Notes: generated by a model from the sequence alone, not told the origin. A DNA stretch of 64,000 bases from Cerrena zonata (GCA_038087015.1 JASBNA010000041.1:186001-250000), one strand, 5' to 3'. Counted from the first letter of the stretch, positions 21,733 through 33,577 are shown. Translations and numbers: made by a program.

Positions 21733-23231
21733 ATGGACAAAACTCTTGACGAGGTGAGTTTTTTGCCCCTAGCGCCACAGCTGCGGTCCAGTGCCATGTC
21801 GCTCATACACATCGCCCTTGTGCCACTAGATCATCTCTTCGCGCCCCAAGAACAACCGTCGTACTTCCAATCGTCGTGGAGGAGGAGCTAAAGGTCAAGT
21901 TCTCGGTACTGCTAACGCCCCTGCCACTCGTGCTCGCGCAGCAGTTGCTATCAACAGCAAGGCCGTTGCTGGCCAAGCCCAGCCCGCTAACAAGATCATC
22001 GTATCAAACCTTCCACCTGATGTGAATGAGCAGCAAGTCAAGGTAAGCTCGCTTTGGTATAAGCAAAATGGGCACGAGCTTATCGCTTCTTGCAGGAACT
22101 CTTCCACAGCACTATCGGTCCTTTGAAGGAGGTCACCCTTCATTATGACAGCAACGGTCGCTCAAAAGGCGTCGCGGCCGTCCATTTCCACCACATTGGC
22201 GATGGTAACAAGGCGTTCCAGCAGTACAACAATCGACTCATCGACGGAAGTTAGTATCGGTCCCTTCTACATCCTTTCAATGGTCTCGTCTTCTTGATCT
22301 ACACCTCAAATTTTCCGTGCGAAACGCTTCGTAAAGAGTTGCACGTTTAACAGCGCTTAGCGAGAGGGTCGTGGATTGCCGTGGCAGTCAAGTGGATGTA
22401 GCATGCCTCCCTACAATCAACGATATTGCGTGGATGTCGAGTTGCCGCCGGTCGATGCACAGTCTCCTGGGGAACACATCACGTTCCTTGGTAAACCCAT
22501 CCCATATTTCAAGGCTTCAAACACCTTCGATAAACAGGATGGTGGCAGCAGACATCATGACTCCGAAGAACTGATGCTTCTGTCTTGCAAATGACAGAGC
22601 TCTTAATACGGTATCGACTCGGATTTGGCTCCGAATCTGTGATGAAGAGAACAGGTTCAGACTAACACGTGTCCAACTGCACCCTCTCGTTTTACTGCGT
22701 CATCCCCATGCTCGATATGTCCTTTTATCTCATCTCTGCTTGCTATCTGTCCGCCAAACGAACAGCCAACTGATGCACAATCCTCTTTTCTCCCCCTTCC
22801 CTCCGTCAACAACCCCTTCCTTCACCCTTTCGCCCTCAATCTAGAACGTCCGATGAAGATCGAAATCGTTGTGGACCCCACGAAGCGCGCTCCCCCGTCG
22901 CTTGTCGCTCGTGTTTCTCCTGCCGATGCTGCTGGCTCTGGTGGCGCACCAAGGTTAGCCTTACTTCCCTACAGTTGGTGATGATCGGATGGTCATCTGC
23001 GCCTTTCATGAATGCTGATTTCTCGATGTAGGTCTGGTGGTCGTCCCAGACGTGGTAGGGGAGGAGCCGGAGGAGGAGGACGGAAGAGGGAACCTAGGCC
23101 ACCGAAGACTGCTGCTGATTTGGATGCCGAGATGGAGGTAAGAATCTCCTTTACTTTTGTCCAGGCCTAGTGCTAAGTCTCGTCTGTAGGATTACACTGC
23201 GAACAGCGCACCTACCGCTGCCACTGCCTAA
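21733..23231 (+). CDS. YRA1: mRNA export adaptor Yra1/ALYREF (RRM protein)
   Basis: TREX-associated factor that links splicing and transcription to mRNA export by handing mRNA to Mex67 and binding the helicase Sub2/UAP56. MDKTLDEIISSRPKNNRR is the N-terminal helicase-binding motif, and DLDAEMEDYTANSAP the C-terminal one. The RRM shows KIIVSNLPPDVNEQQVKELF (RNP2) and GRSKGVAAVHF (RNP1), ending KRPMKIEIVVD. Arg/Gly-rich segments flank it (RRGRGGAGGGG near the C-terminus). About 210 residues. Introns: about 21755-21830, 22042-22094, 22250-22844 (595 nt), then two short ones near 22953 and 23137. The long intron falls inside the last RRM strand region (after LIDG). All other introns in the window are about 40-65 nt. 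Regulation through that intron is plausible by analogy with yeast. Confidence 0.93.
22250..22844 (+). promoter_or_regulatory. Exceptionally long (595 nt) YRA1 intron
   Basis: Donor GTTAGT at 22250 and acceptor CTAG at 22841-22844 join GAC-GGA-A to AA-CGT-CCG (DGKRPMK), restoring the RRM exactly. The donor differs from the GTAAGT/GTATGT seen elsewhere. A long C/T tract (about 22735-22840) precedes the acceptor. Small open frames inside it (22371-22594) do not resemble any protein. Confidence 0.85.
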
Positions 23232-23720
23232 TTTCGGATCTTGATTGATTTCGTTGTGTTTTCCTCTACTATGTTTCCCTCGTGTGTTCAATTGTATCTC
23301 GTATTCTACACTTCAATAACCCAGTACTCTCTGATTTTTCAACTCGCTGTTCCCGTTGTCTTTCTACTACCTCGTTTGCAGTTACTTGCCTCTGTTATTA
23401 TTGTCGATTCAATCTATACCTCGATTGTGTTTGCCCCGCTACTTTGAGGATGTGATGTGAATATTTGTGAGGTGACATTTTGTTCGTGTCTAATACACGT
23501 ACAACTACAGCATGTGCGACGAATTTGAATTTGAACTGACTACCGAATCTGGCATTGAGATAATAATGACCTCAACCCCTTTACGAACATAGACTTCTTT
23601 TATCTTCTACCACCACGTATCAATATCAGATACTCAGGTGATTAGCAGAATTTGACCTTATAACATTGTATACTGAATCTTGAATACTAACATTACAGCT
23701 AAGACTGAGCTTGATTGACC
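23232..23720. other. Intergenic region between YRA1 and RAM2
   Basis: YRA1 3'UTR, T-rich, and the short promoter of RAM2 on the same strand. A plus-strand open frame at 23241-23447 is hydrophobic by composition only. Nothing else seen. Confidence 0.5.
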
Positions 23721-25142
23721 ATGCCCCGGATCATCGGCGATGGAGGTGAAGGACCACTCCTTTTCTCTGAACGACCAGACTGGGCGGACGTTACACCCAT
23801 TCCACAGCATGAGGGATATAACCCGATTGCGCCGATCTTCTATGCGCCTGAATGTGAGTGTTTGTATTGCTTATATCTCTATCTCGTTTAAGTCGAAGTC
23901 GGGAACTTTGTTTCATTTATCATCAACTATTGAGACACGAGAGCTGATATTGTATCCTCTAGACAAAGATGCAACAGATTACTTCCGAGGAATAGTCAAG
24001 ACGAATGAGAAGAGTCAACGAGTACTCGAGCTTACCGAAACTGTAATTCGAATGAATCCTGCTCACTATTCTGCTTGGTGCGTTCGTTCAGGGTTCTTCC
24101 ATATTCAAGATACTTTATTGAACATGTTCATAAACGAGTAGGCAATATCGCTATCACACTCTCCTAGCCATCAACGCGTCCCTCGATACCGAACTCAAAC
24201 TCATGGATATCCTCGCAATCCAATTCCTCAAAACGTACCAAGTCTGGCATCACCGCCGTCTCATCCTCACCGCTCTACATTCATCTTCACCTCCGCTTTC
24301 CGATCCATCTGCATCCCCTAGCGAACCTCCTCCTCTTGACACGACTCCGAAAGATTTCAAAGCGGCTCAAATTGAATTAGCATTCATTTCGAGAGTCCTA
24401 ATGACAGATGCGAAGAACTACCATACGTGGTCCTATAGGCAGTGGTTGTTAGCGTTCTTCGATGATGCAAGACTTTGGGAGGGAGAGATGAGTTTCGTGG
24501 AGAGGTTACTTGAAGAGGATGTGAGGAATAACTCGGCATGGCACCATCGGTTCTTTGTGGTATTTGGGAGGGAGCAATTGCCCGGGGATGAGAGTAGAGA
24601 ATCAGTCTTGAAGAGGGAGTTGGCGTAAGTCCCTTGTTGTCTCAATGCTAAGATAACTCTCACAGACGTCTACAGATATACGAAAGATCAAATTGCTCTC
24701 GCACCAAACAACCCATCTGCGTGGAACTATCTTCGTGGTATACTAGAACGAACCAAGACCCCGTTCTCTAACCTTCGAACCTTTGTTGAGCCGTACACGA
24801 AAACACGGTCATCCGAAGAACCCAAAGAAGATGTGTTGGATTTGGAGAATCCGGCGCCGAGCTCGACGGCAGAGCTTCCGTGTGTTGCTGCGCTGGAGTT
24901 CTTGGCAGACATTTATGAGGACGAGAGCGAGAATAAAGAGAACGCTATCGAGGTAAGTTGAAAGTTTATATGTCAGAATTCCTTTCTGACACAATACACT
25001 CTAGATCTGGAAGACACTAGCGAATGAGCGTGATACGATGCGAAAGAAGTGAGTAGATTTTCACGATTTTATCATACGTTTGACCAAACTTTGTGGTAGA
25101 TATTGGGAATACCGCATCAAAGAGTTACTCGAGAATGCTTAG
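23721..25142 (+). CDS. RAM2: Protein farnesyltransferase / geranylgeranyltransferase-I alpha subunit
   Basis: Shared alpha subunit of the cytosolic CaaX prenyltransferases that lipidate Ras, Rho and mating pheromones. The N-terminus MPRIIGDGGEGPLLFSERPD leads to ITPIPQ-type and YKDATDYFRGIV segments. Five PFTA repeats are visible: NPAHYSAWQYRYHTLLAI, KTYQVWHHRRLIL, DAKNYHTWSYRQWLL, NNSAWHHRFFVVFG and NNPSAWNYLRGIL. It ends KYWEYRIKELLENA. Introns near 23853, 24078 (acceptor GAGTAG restoring WQYRYH), 24626, 24953 and 25048. About 350 residues, the usual length. Intact. It converges on PCMT copy 2 with about 180 bp between stops. Confidence 0.94.
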
Positions 25143-25325
25143 AAGGCGAGAGATGAAGTGTACCTGAAAGAATTTCTACGAACATATTTGTGATTTTTGT
25201 ATCTTTACCGATTTGTATTATCACCTCCTACTCTGTCCCCAGGAATGTGCTCGTATCTTGTGGAAATGCTTCCCTTTTAAACCCTTTCCTATCCGTGAGC
25301 GGTAAACACTGAATGATTATGACCG

Positions 25326-26439
25326 TTAACATTTCAGAATACGAGGGAAACGATATTGACTGACCAGGACATCATATAGCGCCTTCTCAGTGATATTACC
25401 CTCTTTATCTTTGTCCACCTTTTCCGAAGTATTGGTGTCAGGGCAACCCGTTTCGCGATATACTTACAGCGAGTACCATACCTGATATAGTTTCTGAGTA
25501 TCAGTTCCAAGCGGTATGAGCATACGCCCAGGTTTAGCAAGTTGGTCAATTAGAGCTTGAGGTATCTGGGGCGCCGCTGCACCAACATTGATAGCATCTA
25601 GATCGACGAGTTAGGAGTTGATATAAGAAGGTGAGTTGGGGTGCAATACCATACGGTGCTATAATGACGCGAGTCGAATAAATATGATTATAGCTTTAAA
25701 TAATGATGTTTGTTAGTTACATACCTCGTCTAGGCCACCCTAGTGTACAAAGAAAACGATCAGCTACAGCACATCCAACACCGCTCGGGGAGTGATCCAC
25801 ACACCCTGTTTCCCATCTCCTGTAATCATCTCAATTGATCCCTTTCCCCACGCAAGATCCAATCCGTCGCGTGACAGGTTCTCTCTAGACCACTCGGTGA
25901 GCTCAGGGATGTGTTCAATGCCAACAACTTTCCCTCTCCGTCCAACAAGATGGTGTAGAACAGCACAGAAATAGCCTGAACCAGAGCCAACATCAAGTAC
26001 TTTGGCTCCTGGGCGAAGGAAATCGATGAGAGTCTCTGCTGCTATTGCATGCTTGGTTCGTGTCAATCAAACTGGCCGCTGAAGAGTGAAAATGATGATA
26101 TAGCTCACCAGGCGAGGTGCTGAGATTGTAGCACCATAACCAATCGCTCTAAATGAGTGTCAGAATGATGCCTATCATAACAACATTCAACGTTGGACAC
26201 TCGCTGAGGATAATTATCATAAGCCATGGATGGGTCAAGAACATAGCACGCTCGTTCGACTCTTTTCATAGCCTGTTATACATTAAATAGAGCAGGTTTC
26301 ATCGATACCGTTCCAGCAGTTAGCGGCATCAAGTAATTGGAATGCTGACCTTCTTCAGTCGCGACGAACGAATAAGACCTTGCTTGGTTAGATTCCTGAC
26401 TAGATCTCTATTGGTAGAGGCTGAGGATACCCAAGGCAT
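25326..26439 (-). CDS. PCMT: Protein-L-isoaspartate O-methyltransferase, copy 2
   Basis: Same enzyme as copy 1: SAM-dependent repair of isoaspartyl damage. Start [20 protein letters not shown] at 26439; later exons show [40 protein letters not shown], motif I ([19 protein letters not shown]), [31 protein letters not shown] (a tiny exon of about 15 nt near 25726-25740), [30 protein letters not shown] and [18 protein letters not shown]. The last coding stretch to the stop at 25326 is less conserved, as in copy 1. Exon borders, including the tiny exon, match copy 1. Intact. Which copy is the housekeeping one cannot be told, but copy 2 lies beside the conserved block. Confidence 0.88.
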
Positions 26440-27038
26440 GGTAATTAGACATGTAAGTACAGCGACCAGTCAGGAGTTGTTCTGGCTATTTGATCGATGA
26501 TGTCATCGTTACGGGTGTGTCTAGAAACACAAGAGAAGACAATCAAACGACTAGCATTTTCCGAAACTTCCGTCACCGGGCGCTCCGTCTCGCTCAGATC
26601 TCAGACCTCAACTTTTTCACTCAACCTTTTCAATTGAAACAATGATTCTAGCTTTCTAATATGTGTTAAACACCCACCATTCAGCCCTCAGGCCTTTAGG
26701 TCTTAGAACGAAAGAAACATCGGAGAGTTCAGCATTTCGACTTTGGTAGTAACAGGACCTTCTACATATCGAGAACCAATGACTCGGAAGTCTATGCTTG
26801 GAAAGTGCGTATTTAGGTTATTGTGGTCTCGTTGGGCATGAAAAATAATCTTCATTTCAGAAAGCCACTGGACGACATGTCATGCAATGACGGTGGATAG
26901 TGACATGGACAATCGCTCCGGCTCCGACGCCTACTGACTCTATGGCGGCTCCGGCGATCTAGTGGTGTACATATACCACGGTCCTGGTATTGCGATACGA
27001 AGTCAGACAAGCCAGACATTCAACAGCAAGCGAAAGTC
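26440..27038. other. Divergent intergenic region PCMT copy 2 / ABC-F
   Basis: About 600 bp of promoter DNA for two divergent genes. No TATA box or repeat recognised, and no coding signal. Confidence 0.5.
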
Positions 27039-29845
27039 ATGAATACTCCGAAGATTATAGCAACCTCCCAAATTTCCCGTTTCCATGTCGATACACTCAG
27101 CACCTTATCTAAAGAGGTCCGATTCTATTCATGATATTGATTAACCCCCTCCTCATTCCCCCCCACCGACAGATCGATCTCAAGGATGGTAATGCTCCTC
27201 AACCTATGTAACGGGACTACTCTACTGACTTCCCTCAGTGAATATCTCCATCAGTCAACGTGATATCCTCTCAGACGCACATCTACGTCTCAAAGAGAAT
27301 GTCTGCTATGGACTTGTTGGTCGTAATGGTGTCGGGAAATCTAGTTGAGCACATTCATGCTTCTTCTCTCACTCATTGCCCAACGCTGACGGGACGAATA
27401 GCGCTATTAAGAGCGATCTCAGAGAAACTGATCCCTGGACTGCCGGATAATCTCAGAGTACTGCTTGCGGGACAGGTCGAGGAGCAGACTCGACTGATCC
27501 CTCGAGCACTATACCAACTACTGTTATTGACACAGTGATGGATAGCGATATTCGAAGAGTTGAATTGATGCAAGAATACGACAGTGAGTTCATCATCCGA
27601 AGCATACCGCCGATCTGCGAATTTGATTTCTCTGTCATTCATCTCTAGCATTGAATTCAGCTCTCGACCAGGCTAACAGTGGTGATCCAAACTCTGCATG
27701 TGTGGCTGCACTTGCCATCGTTGAATATGATCGCGCCACGACAGGCCTTATCAAAGCACAGAAGATAGCTGAACGGAGGAGCGGTGCTCGTGGTGCAAAT
27801 GCACGCAAAGCTCTCCTCGCGGCTGAGGCTCGTCTGAAGCATGCAGAGGAGAGTCTCTCTAATCCTGCAAGCTTTGACAACGCAGTGTCAAAGGTGCAGG
27901 AGATGTTATCAGAGGTCCAGACCGCATTGGACTCTGTAAGTTTACCTCACCATATTTCTCACCCTTCTCTGATGTGTCGCGCTTGGCAAGATGGGTGCAG
28001 CTGCGGCAGAGTCAACTGCTAGGCGAATTCTCCTTGGTCTTGGTTTCCCAAAGGAAACGTTAGATGCACCTTTTGAAAGCCTGAGCGGTGGTTGGCGATC
28101 ACGATGCTCGCTGGCCAGTGTACTTCTTCAGGAGCCCGACTTAGTGAGGATGTCTACCATTTACACTCGATGATTTGGCTTACCCTGTTTCAAGCTTATT
28201 CTCGATGAACCAACCAACTATCTAGATGTCCCATCGATTCTATGGCTTCAATCATACCTCTTGTCTTTGGAAAATACCACAGTAGTGATCGTCGCTCATG
28301 ATAGGGCTTTCCTCGACAGCGTTACTTCTGAAACGATCATCATGAGGAAGGGGAAGCTGACGTACTACGAGGGCAGCATTTCTGTCACTGAACGTGCTAT
28401 CATGAAGAAACGTAAAGGGATGATTCGCATGAAGGAGGGACTGGATAGGAAGAAGGCTCACATTGAGAAGGGTATCGCAGAAGGGGCAAGGATGGCGAGG
28501 AAGACGGGTGATGATAAGAGGGCGCGAGCGGTAAAGAGCAAACAGAAGAAGCTGGATGAGAGATTCGGTTTAGAGGTTAGTGAGAAGGGGCACAGGTAAG
28601 ACTTACTGTTCTCACATTAATTGTCCAATCACTAAGGACTTCATATTTCTAGGTTTAAACTGAATCGCGATCTTGGAGGCATGTTACTTTAGTCACTTCC
28701 TCGCACTGAGATTTCTCTAATGCCTCACCTTTAGGGTATCACCTAACCAATCGAGCTGAATTAACTATTGAAGATCTGGACTCGCTCATCAACCTTCCGT
28801 TTCCCGTCCCCGAGGCCCTCCGTTTTCCAGGTGCTCTTTGCACCGTGAATAACGTATCGTTTCGATATCCTTCGAGTGATCGTCTCATTCTGGACTCTGC
28901 CTCTCTTGTCATTCATCCAGGAGCACGCGTAGGTCTCGTGGGTAAGAATGGAGAGGGGAAATCGACCCTTGTGAAGCTCATTATTGGTCAACTTCGTCCA
29001 ACCAAGGGAAATATTGAAAGGCACTCACGGGTGAACATTGGGTATATCTTTCCGCTTTCTTGCTCCCTGTCAGTACCGATCTGATCTCTTTTTAGGTACT
29101 ACTCTCAACACTCGGTAGAGGAGTTGACCTCCACTGCTGTGGGGAAAACACCTGCACTGGCCTATTTTATCGAGACCCTCAAAGAACGAAATCAGATTCA
29201 GGTCGATGAACAAACTGCGTTTGCTTTCCTTGGCGGTTTCTGTCTTCAAGGAAAATTGGCAGGAAGCATCCCCATTGCTGAACTCTCCTGGAGGACAGAA
29301 GGTATGGTGAATTTTACCCAACTTTGGAGTGTGGCTATACCATTGACATTCGTCCATCACCGTTAGGTTCGGCTGGCCCTCGCACTCGTCGTTTATCCTG
29401 CACCCCAGCTTCTGGTCTTGGACGAGGTCTCAACTCATCTGGACATGGTACGTGTATCTAACCTACCTTCTTTACGTTGTGATGACCTGATACCCTCTCT
29501 AGGATACAACGTCCGCACTGATCAAGTCCCTTCGTTCTTACAACGGCGCAATACTCATTGTCAGTCATGACCGACACCTTATCCAGTCTGTCATCGAAGG
29601 AGCCCCATTGATCCCTGATATCGGAGGGGATGGGAGCGACAGTAACCGAGAAAGTGACGAGGACGAAGAGGACGATTACAATACCGGTGTGGTGTATAGG
29701 GTGGGACCCAAAGGCCGTGTTGAAGCGCTACCTGGAGGAGTGGATGACGTGAGTATTCGTATCATTATAACATGGTTTGATTGCTAACATGGCAAAGTAC
29801 ATATCGATTGTAGAGCGGAGGCTTTCCAAGGAAGCGGTCGGTTAA
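27039..29845 (+). pseudogene. Fungal ABC-F ATPase gene with two frame breaks
   Basis: ABC-F proteins are soluble twin-ATPase factors, mostly acting on ribosomes. Start MNTPKIIATSQISRFHVDTL, then IDLKDVNISISQRDILSDAH. NBD1 has GRNGVGKST, SLSGGWRSRC and LILDEPTNYLD; NBD2 has GKNGEGKST, a signature region and LLVLDEVSTHLD, with VSHDRHL after it. Between them is a Lys/Arg-rich linker, as usual. The tail has an acidic run (SDEDEEDDYN). Introns are otherwise clean, including a GC-AG one at 28679-28734. However, frame is lost at 27485-27486 (after GQVEE) and again at about 29286-29289, where one extra T turns the expected LSGGQK into LSWRTE. Both breaks lie in conserved segments, so the copy is probably non-functional, unless they are sequencing errors. 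About 800 residues if intact. Confidence 0.75.
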
Positions 29846-31414
29846 TGGTCACCCGTTTCCCATTCACGTGTCTGATCTCGCTGTCCCGACTCCCGTGTAT
29901 TTGAGAAAGTCACTGCCGTAGTACACTTGACATAACATTCCTCATGTTGAGACGGTACGAAATTTGTCCAGGATTAAATTTCGAGCCGGCGGGTCTGGGC
30001 AAGCAAGCTATGACATGTCACTCGGAGAAACGTATCTAATCGGGAATTATGCTCAAACCCCGCTTGTTAATGAACATTCGACAATGACGTGCGATGCACA
30101 CATTCACTCACAGGATCTTCGTGATGTATTGGGGATATCCGCGGGGACTCAGGTCTTGAGACTCTGGGTAAGACTACATTCTCTGATTCAGAAGGGAGGC
30201 AGTTCATGCAATCGTATAGAAAGGAAGGCGACTAGTAGGAAGCCTGTCGTTTATACTCCCTTCATCTTTAGCTAAGATGATCAAGAACACGAAGGGACAC
30301 TAACAATAGCATTGTAGGAGATTTCCTACCCCTCTACATGCAGAAAAGGCAAGGTCCAAACCCGCAATTACATCTGTTAATCTATACCACTTCCATGATA
30401 CGCTTGACATCTTCAAGTCAACGCCAACAAACACGTGTAGCGGTTGTGGCCTCGTGCACAGTTTCTATTAATTTACACTATCCTTTTCAAGTTTGGTCCA
30501 TGCAAAAAATGACTGTACTTAACCACCGGTGGTATTGTACCTGCGACCGCCGACCGGGTCTGATTACTATTGTGATGTATGGCCTTGTAGTACCAGTAAG
30601 TAAGCCAGCTGGGATTTCTCTGGAGCGAAGTATTAATACTTTTTAATCAAAGTTGGCCCACCTGGTTTGGTTTTCGAGTTGTGTATTGGCATTGTAAGCT
30701 TACTCAAACACTCATACTTAGGGTGATTCTTTCTAATTGGTCCTGACGATCGTACCTCATGCCCACAGGGGACCTGTAATGAGAGGAGTATCCGATTTAT
30801 CGGGATTCACAACGGATAGCCTTTCGATATCGGCTCAATTAACGAGACGAGTTATGATCGTCTCTTCAGGGTGACATATGCGATCTCCGATGCTTGATCT
30901 GTCAAAGAATGACGATGCAAGTCTACGTCTTTCGAATAAGGCTACCGAAACCTTAGTATATACCAATTTTCTAGCGGTGGATTATAACGCAAGAGAAGAT
31001 GAGTACGTGGCCTCTCGATGGTTCTCGTGTTTTGATGCTGAAAGCGTGTGTTAATCTGTCAATGCAACTGGCGGTATCATACCATGTCGATTTCTCCCGC
31101 CTACTGACACTGGGAATCTCTCTATCACTGGAGTTATCACGGCACGCAAGCGGAACAATGTGCCTCAGGTAGTAATACGAGCACTTTGCGGCATAATAAA
31201 TAGGATGCACAGATTCTGTCATTCGGCCGTATAGAAGTTGACGGAGGGCCCAATGTGACGGAGACAGGGATGTGTTTCATCTGCCATGACATTGAACTCT
31301 GGATGGAGTCGTTCGCTTGCTTAAACCTCCCGAGAAAAGTATTAATGTGGTCGTTTAGGACTCCCCTTGGATGTTGTGTCAAACTCCCCAATTCTCCGTC
31401 GAAGAAGCATGAAG
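29846..31414. other. Intergenic region before UbiA copy 1
   Basis: About 1.6 kb. Open frames at 29964-30275 and 30338-30646 (+) have no recognisable domain or intron structure. No terminal repeats or other mobile-element signs seen. Confidence 0.5.
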
Positions 31415-32456
31415 ATGACGGCCCACACAATTTCTACTCATTTACATCGCCTCTGTGTTTATCATCCATATACCCTCTACCTGTTCACAAAATCCGACAT
31501 CAAGACCACCATGATCCCAATAGTATGTTTTCCTCTGTCTGTTGTTCGCTTTACTAACATTTCGCTCATTTTAAGACAGCCTTCTCAATGGCTGTCACCC
31601 CGGCAGCCGAGCTGACTCGACTCATCCACTCGATCGGTTGGACCTACCTCCACCTCCTGCAGTTTAACGTCTCAAACCAGTGTTTGTCGATCGAGGAAGA
31701 CATCAGAAATAAACCAGATCGCCCCCTCGCCGTAAACAGGATTACGATCAAATCTGCCAGAATCCTCCGGTGGATACTACTACTCTTGTGCCTAGCCCAG
31801 TCAATATACTACAGTTGGACGATGTTCTGGGTCAGCATCATTCTATCTTCCGCATTCATCCTATACAATGAGTGCGGGGGACATGAAATTCATTGGTCCT
31901 CTCGGAATATTATGAACGCATTTGGGCTCTCTATGTTCGAAGCGGGTGCAACTCTAATCGTTTGTGAGTTTACCCCTCATTATTTCGTTGCCACATTAAC
32001 CCCAGTTCAAGCCGGCAACTCAGATCGCCTGACACCACTCGCATTCCTGTCTATAATTATGAGTGGACTCGTCTATCTCACGACGTTCCATGCTCAAGAC
32101 TTCAAGGATGTGGACGGGGATAGGCTTATAGGAAGATCTACGTTGCCAATTCTATTCCCTCACGTCGCTCGCCTATCGATGTTTGTTGGCATGTTCGCCT
32201 GGTCCATTTTACTGCCGCTTTTCTGGCAACTAGACTGGGTTATTTCGATTGTATTCACGGCACTGGGTCTTTTCGTAGGAGCACGATTTGCCTCCCATAG
32301 AGCCGCCGTCATGGAGGATCAAATTAGCTTCTATTGGTACAACGTAAGCATGTTTTAGATTGTTTCTGACAGGAGACACAAACTCACATTACCTAGGGAT
32401 GGATATCATTCGTTCACATCCTTCCGGCGTACTATATACATGTTCATATGGGATAG
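31415..32456 (+). CDS. UbiA-family prenyltransferase, copy 1
   Basis: Integral-membrane aromatic/isoprenoid transferase family; fungal members often work in meroterpenoid or terpenoid pathways. The Met at 31415 matches the conserved start of copy 2. After an intron near 31519-31574 the product shows FSMAVTP, an N-terminal Asp/Glu cluster within NQCLSIEEDIRNKPDRP (metal-diphosphate site 1) and the second site HAQDFKDVDGDRLIGRSTLP, with about seven hydrophobic helices between and after. The terminal exon reads GWISFVHILPAYYIHVHMG. A 42-nt GT-AG segment (from GTGAGTTTAC near 31962) is open in frame and may or may not be an intron. About 310 residues. By my hand count it differs from copy 2 (52240-53276) at about 26 of 254 compared residues. 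The substrate is unknown. Confidence 0.88.
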
Positions 32457-33577
32457 TTCTCTTTTGATATCGCTTACATGGTTAGTTTGAATATACTAGT
32501 GATAGGATACCCTTGGTAATTTACATTGTTTTCATGTTTACTCCTCCGAATCCTCATTCAACCTTAATTCAATTCAATTCCTTACCCACCGTCGTCAATC
32601 ACTTCTGTAACAAATATAAGGATAGAACCAATCTGAGGTTAGCACTAGTTGTTCGCGGCATTGCTTTCGAGAAATTTCTAGAAGTAAATAAGGAGCTTCT
32701 ATCCTTCCTTTTGCTTCTCATATCGAATAGTCTTACACCGCTGCGGGAAGATATACATCATGAGACTGTCTAACATGCATGTTCACTAAAGCCGCCGGCC
32801 ACCTCGAATCTATACTTAGAATGATTGAACTAATGGCTCGACTTCAATGTTCCAGCACTGGTTCTGCCTGTACGTACTTCTCGTTTCCTAGCACATCACC
32901 CTTCTCACCGCACTTCTTCGATTTAATCGACCACCTAAGTCCGCTTGGCTATAGTCAAGCAAGCACACAGTCTTACCTCTCATATATAACAAAATTTTCG
33001 TATTATGTGGAAACGACTTTTTGCAATCGTCCCGAGTCGAGACTGTAGCCTGAGGCCCTGAATGGCAAGTCAACAAATATACGGAGGTTGGCGGCCCTCA
33101 CTTGAACGTTGAACGTTGATCGATCGCCCATAAGAGATCAGAAGTTGAAAGAGATTCTGTTGAGTAACGTTGCAGAAATAAATGTAAAACCAAATGATAG
33201 AAAGATCAGCGGTGCCCCATCCTCGCTGTATAGAAATGGGATGCTCATTTTTCGAAGACAAAAGGTTGTTCAGTTAATATGTACATACTTTTCATGAGCT
33301 AATATTGACATCAATCTAACTTGAACTCTCAAGAGATGTGCGGGATAATCATGTACCCGTGTATGTTAGTAGATTTCATGCTAGATAGCTATCGTAGGAA
33401 AAAGAGATAACAATGTGACACCTTGAAGCTGAAGTTGAATCATAACAACTGGCAGAGGGGTCATGGCGACCTCGGGCCGGCACGTACCGAGTGCATCATC
33501 GAGAGTGATACACTCAATCTCTCACTTTCACCACTTCGTCTTGATCCTTCCACATATTTCTCAGTGCGAGTCTAAAT
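32457..33577. other. Intergenic region between UbiA copy 1 and the DUF4470 gene
   Basis: UbiA 3' flank and DUF4470 promoter, same orientation. A/T-rich, with open frames only by chance as far as I can tell. An imperfect doubled GAACGTTGA lies at 33101-33118. Confidence 0.5.

Noticed and set aside
28200..28600. ABC-F taken first as a membrane ABC transporter
   Set aside because: No transmembrane helices; two NBDs with a charged linker and LDEPTN motif are the ABC-F layout.
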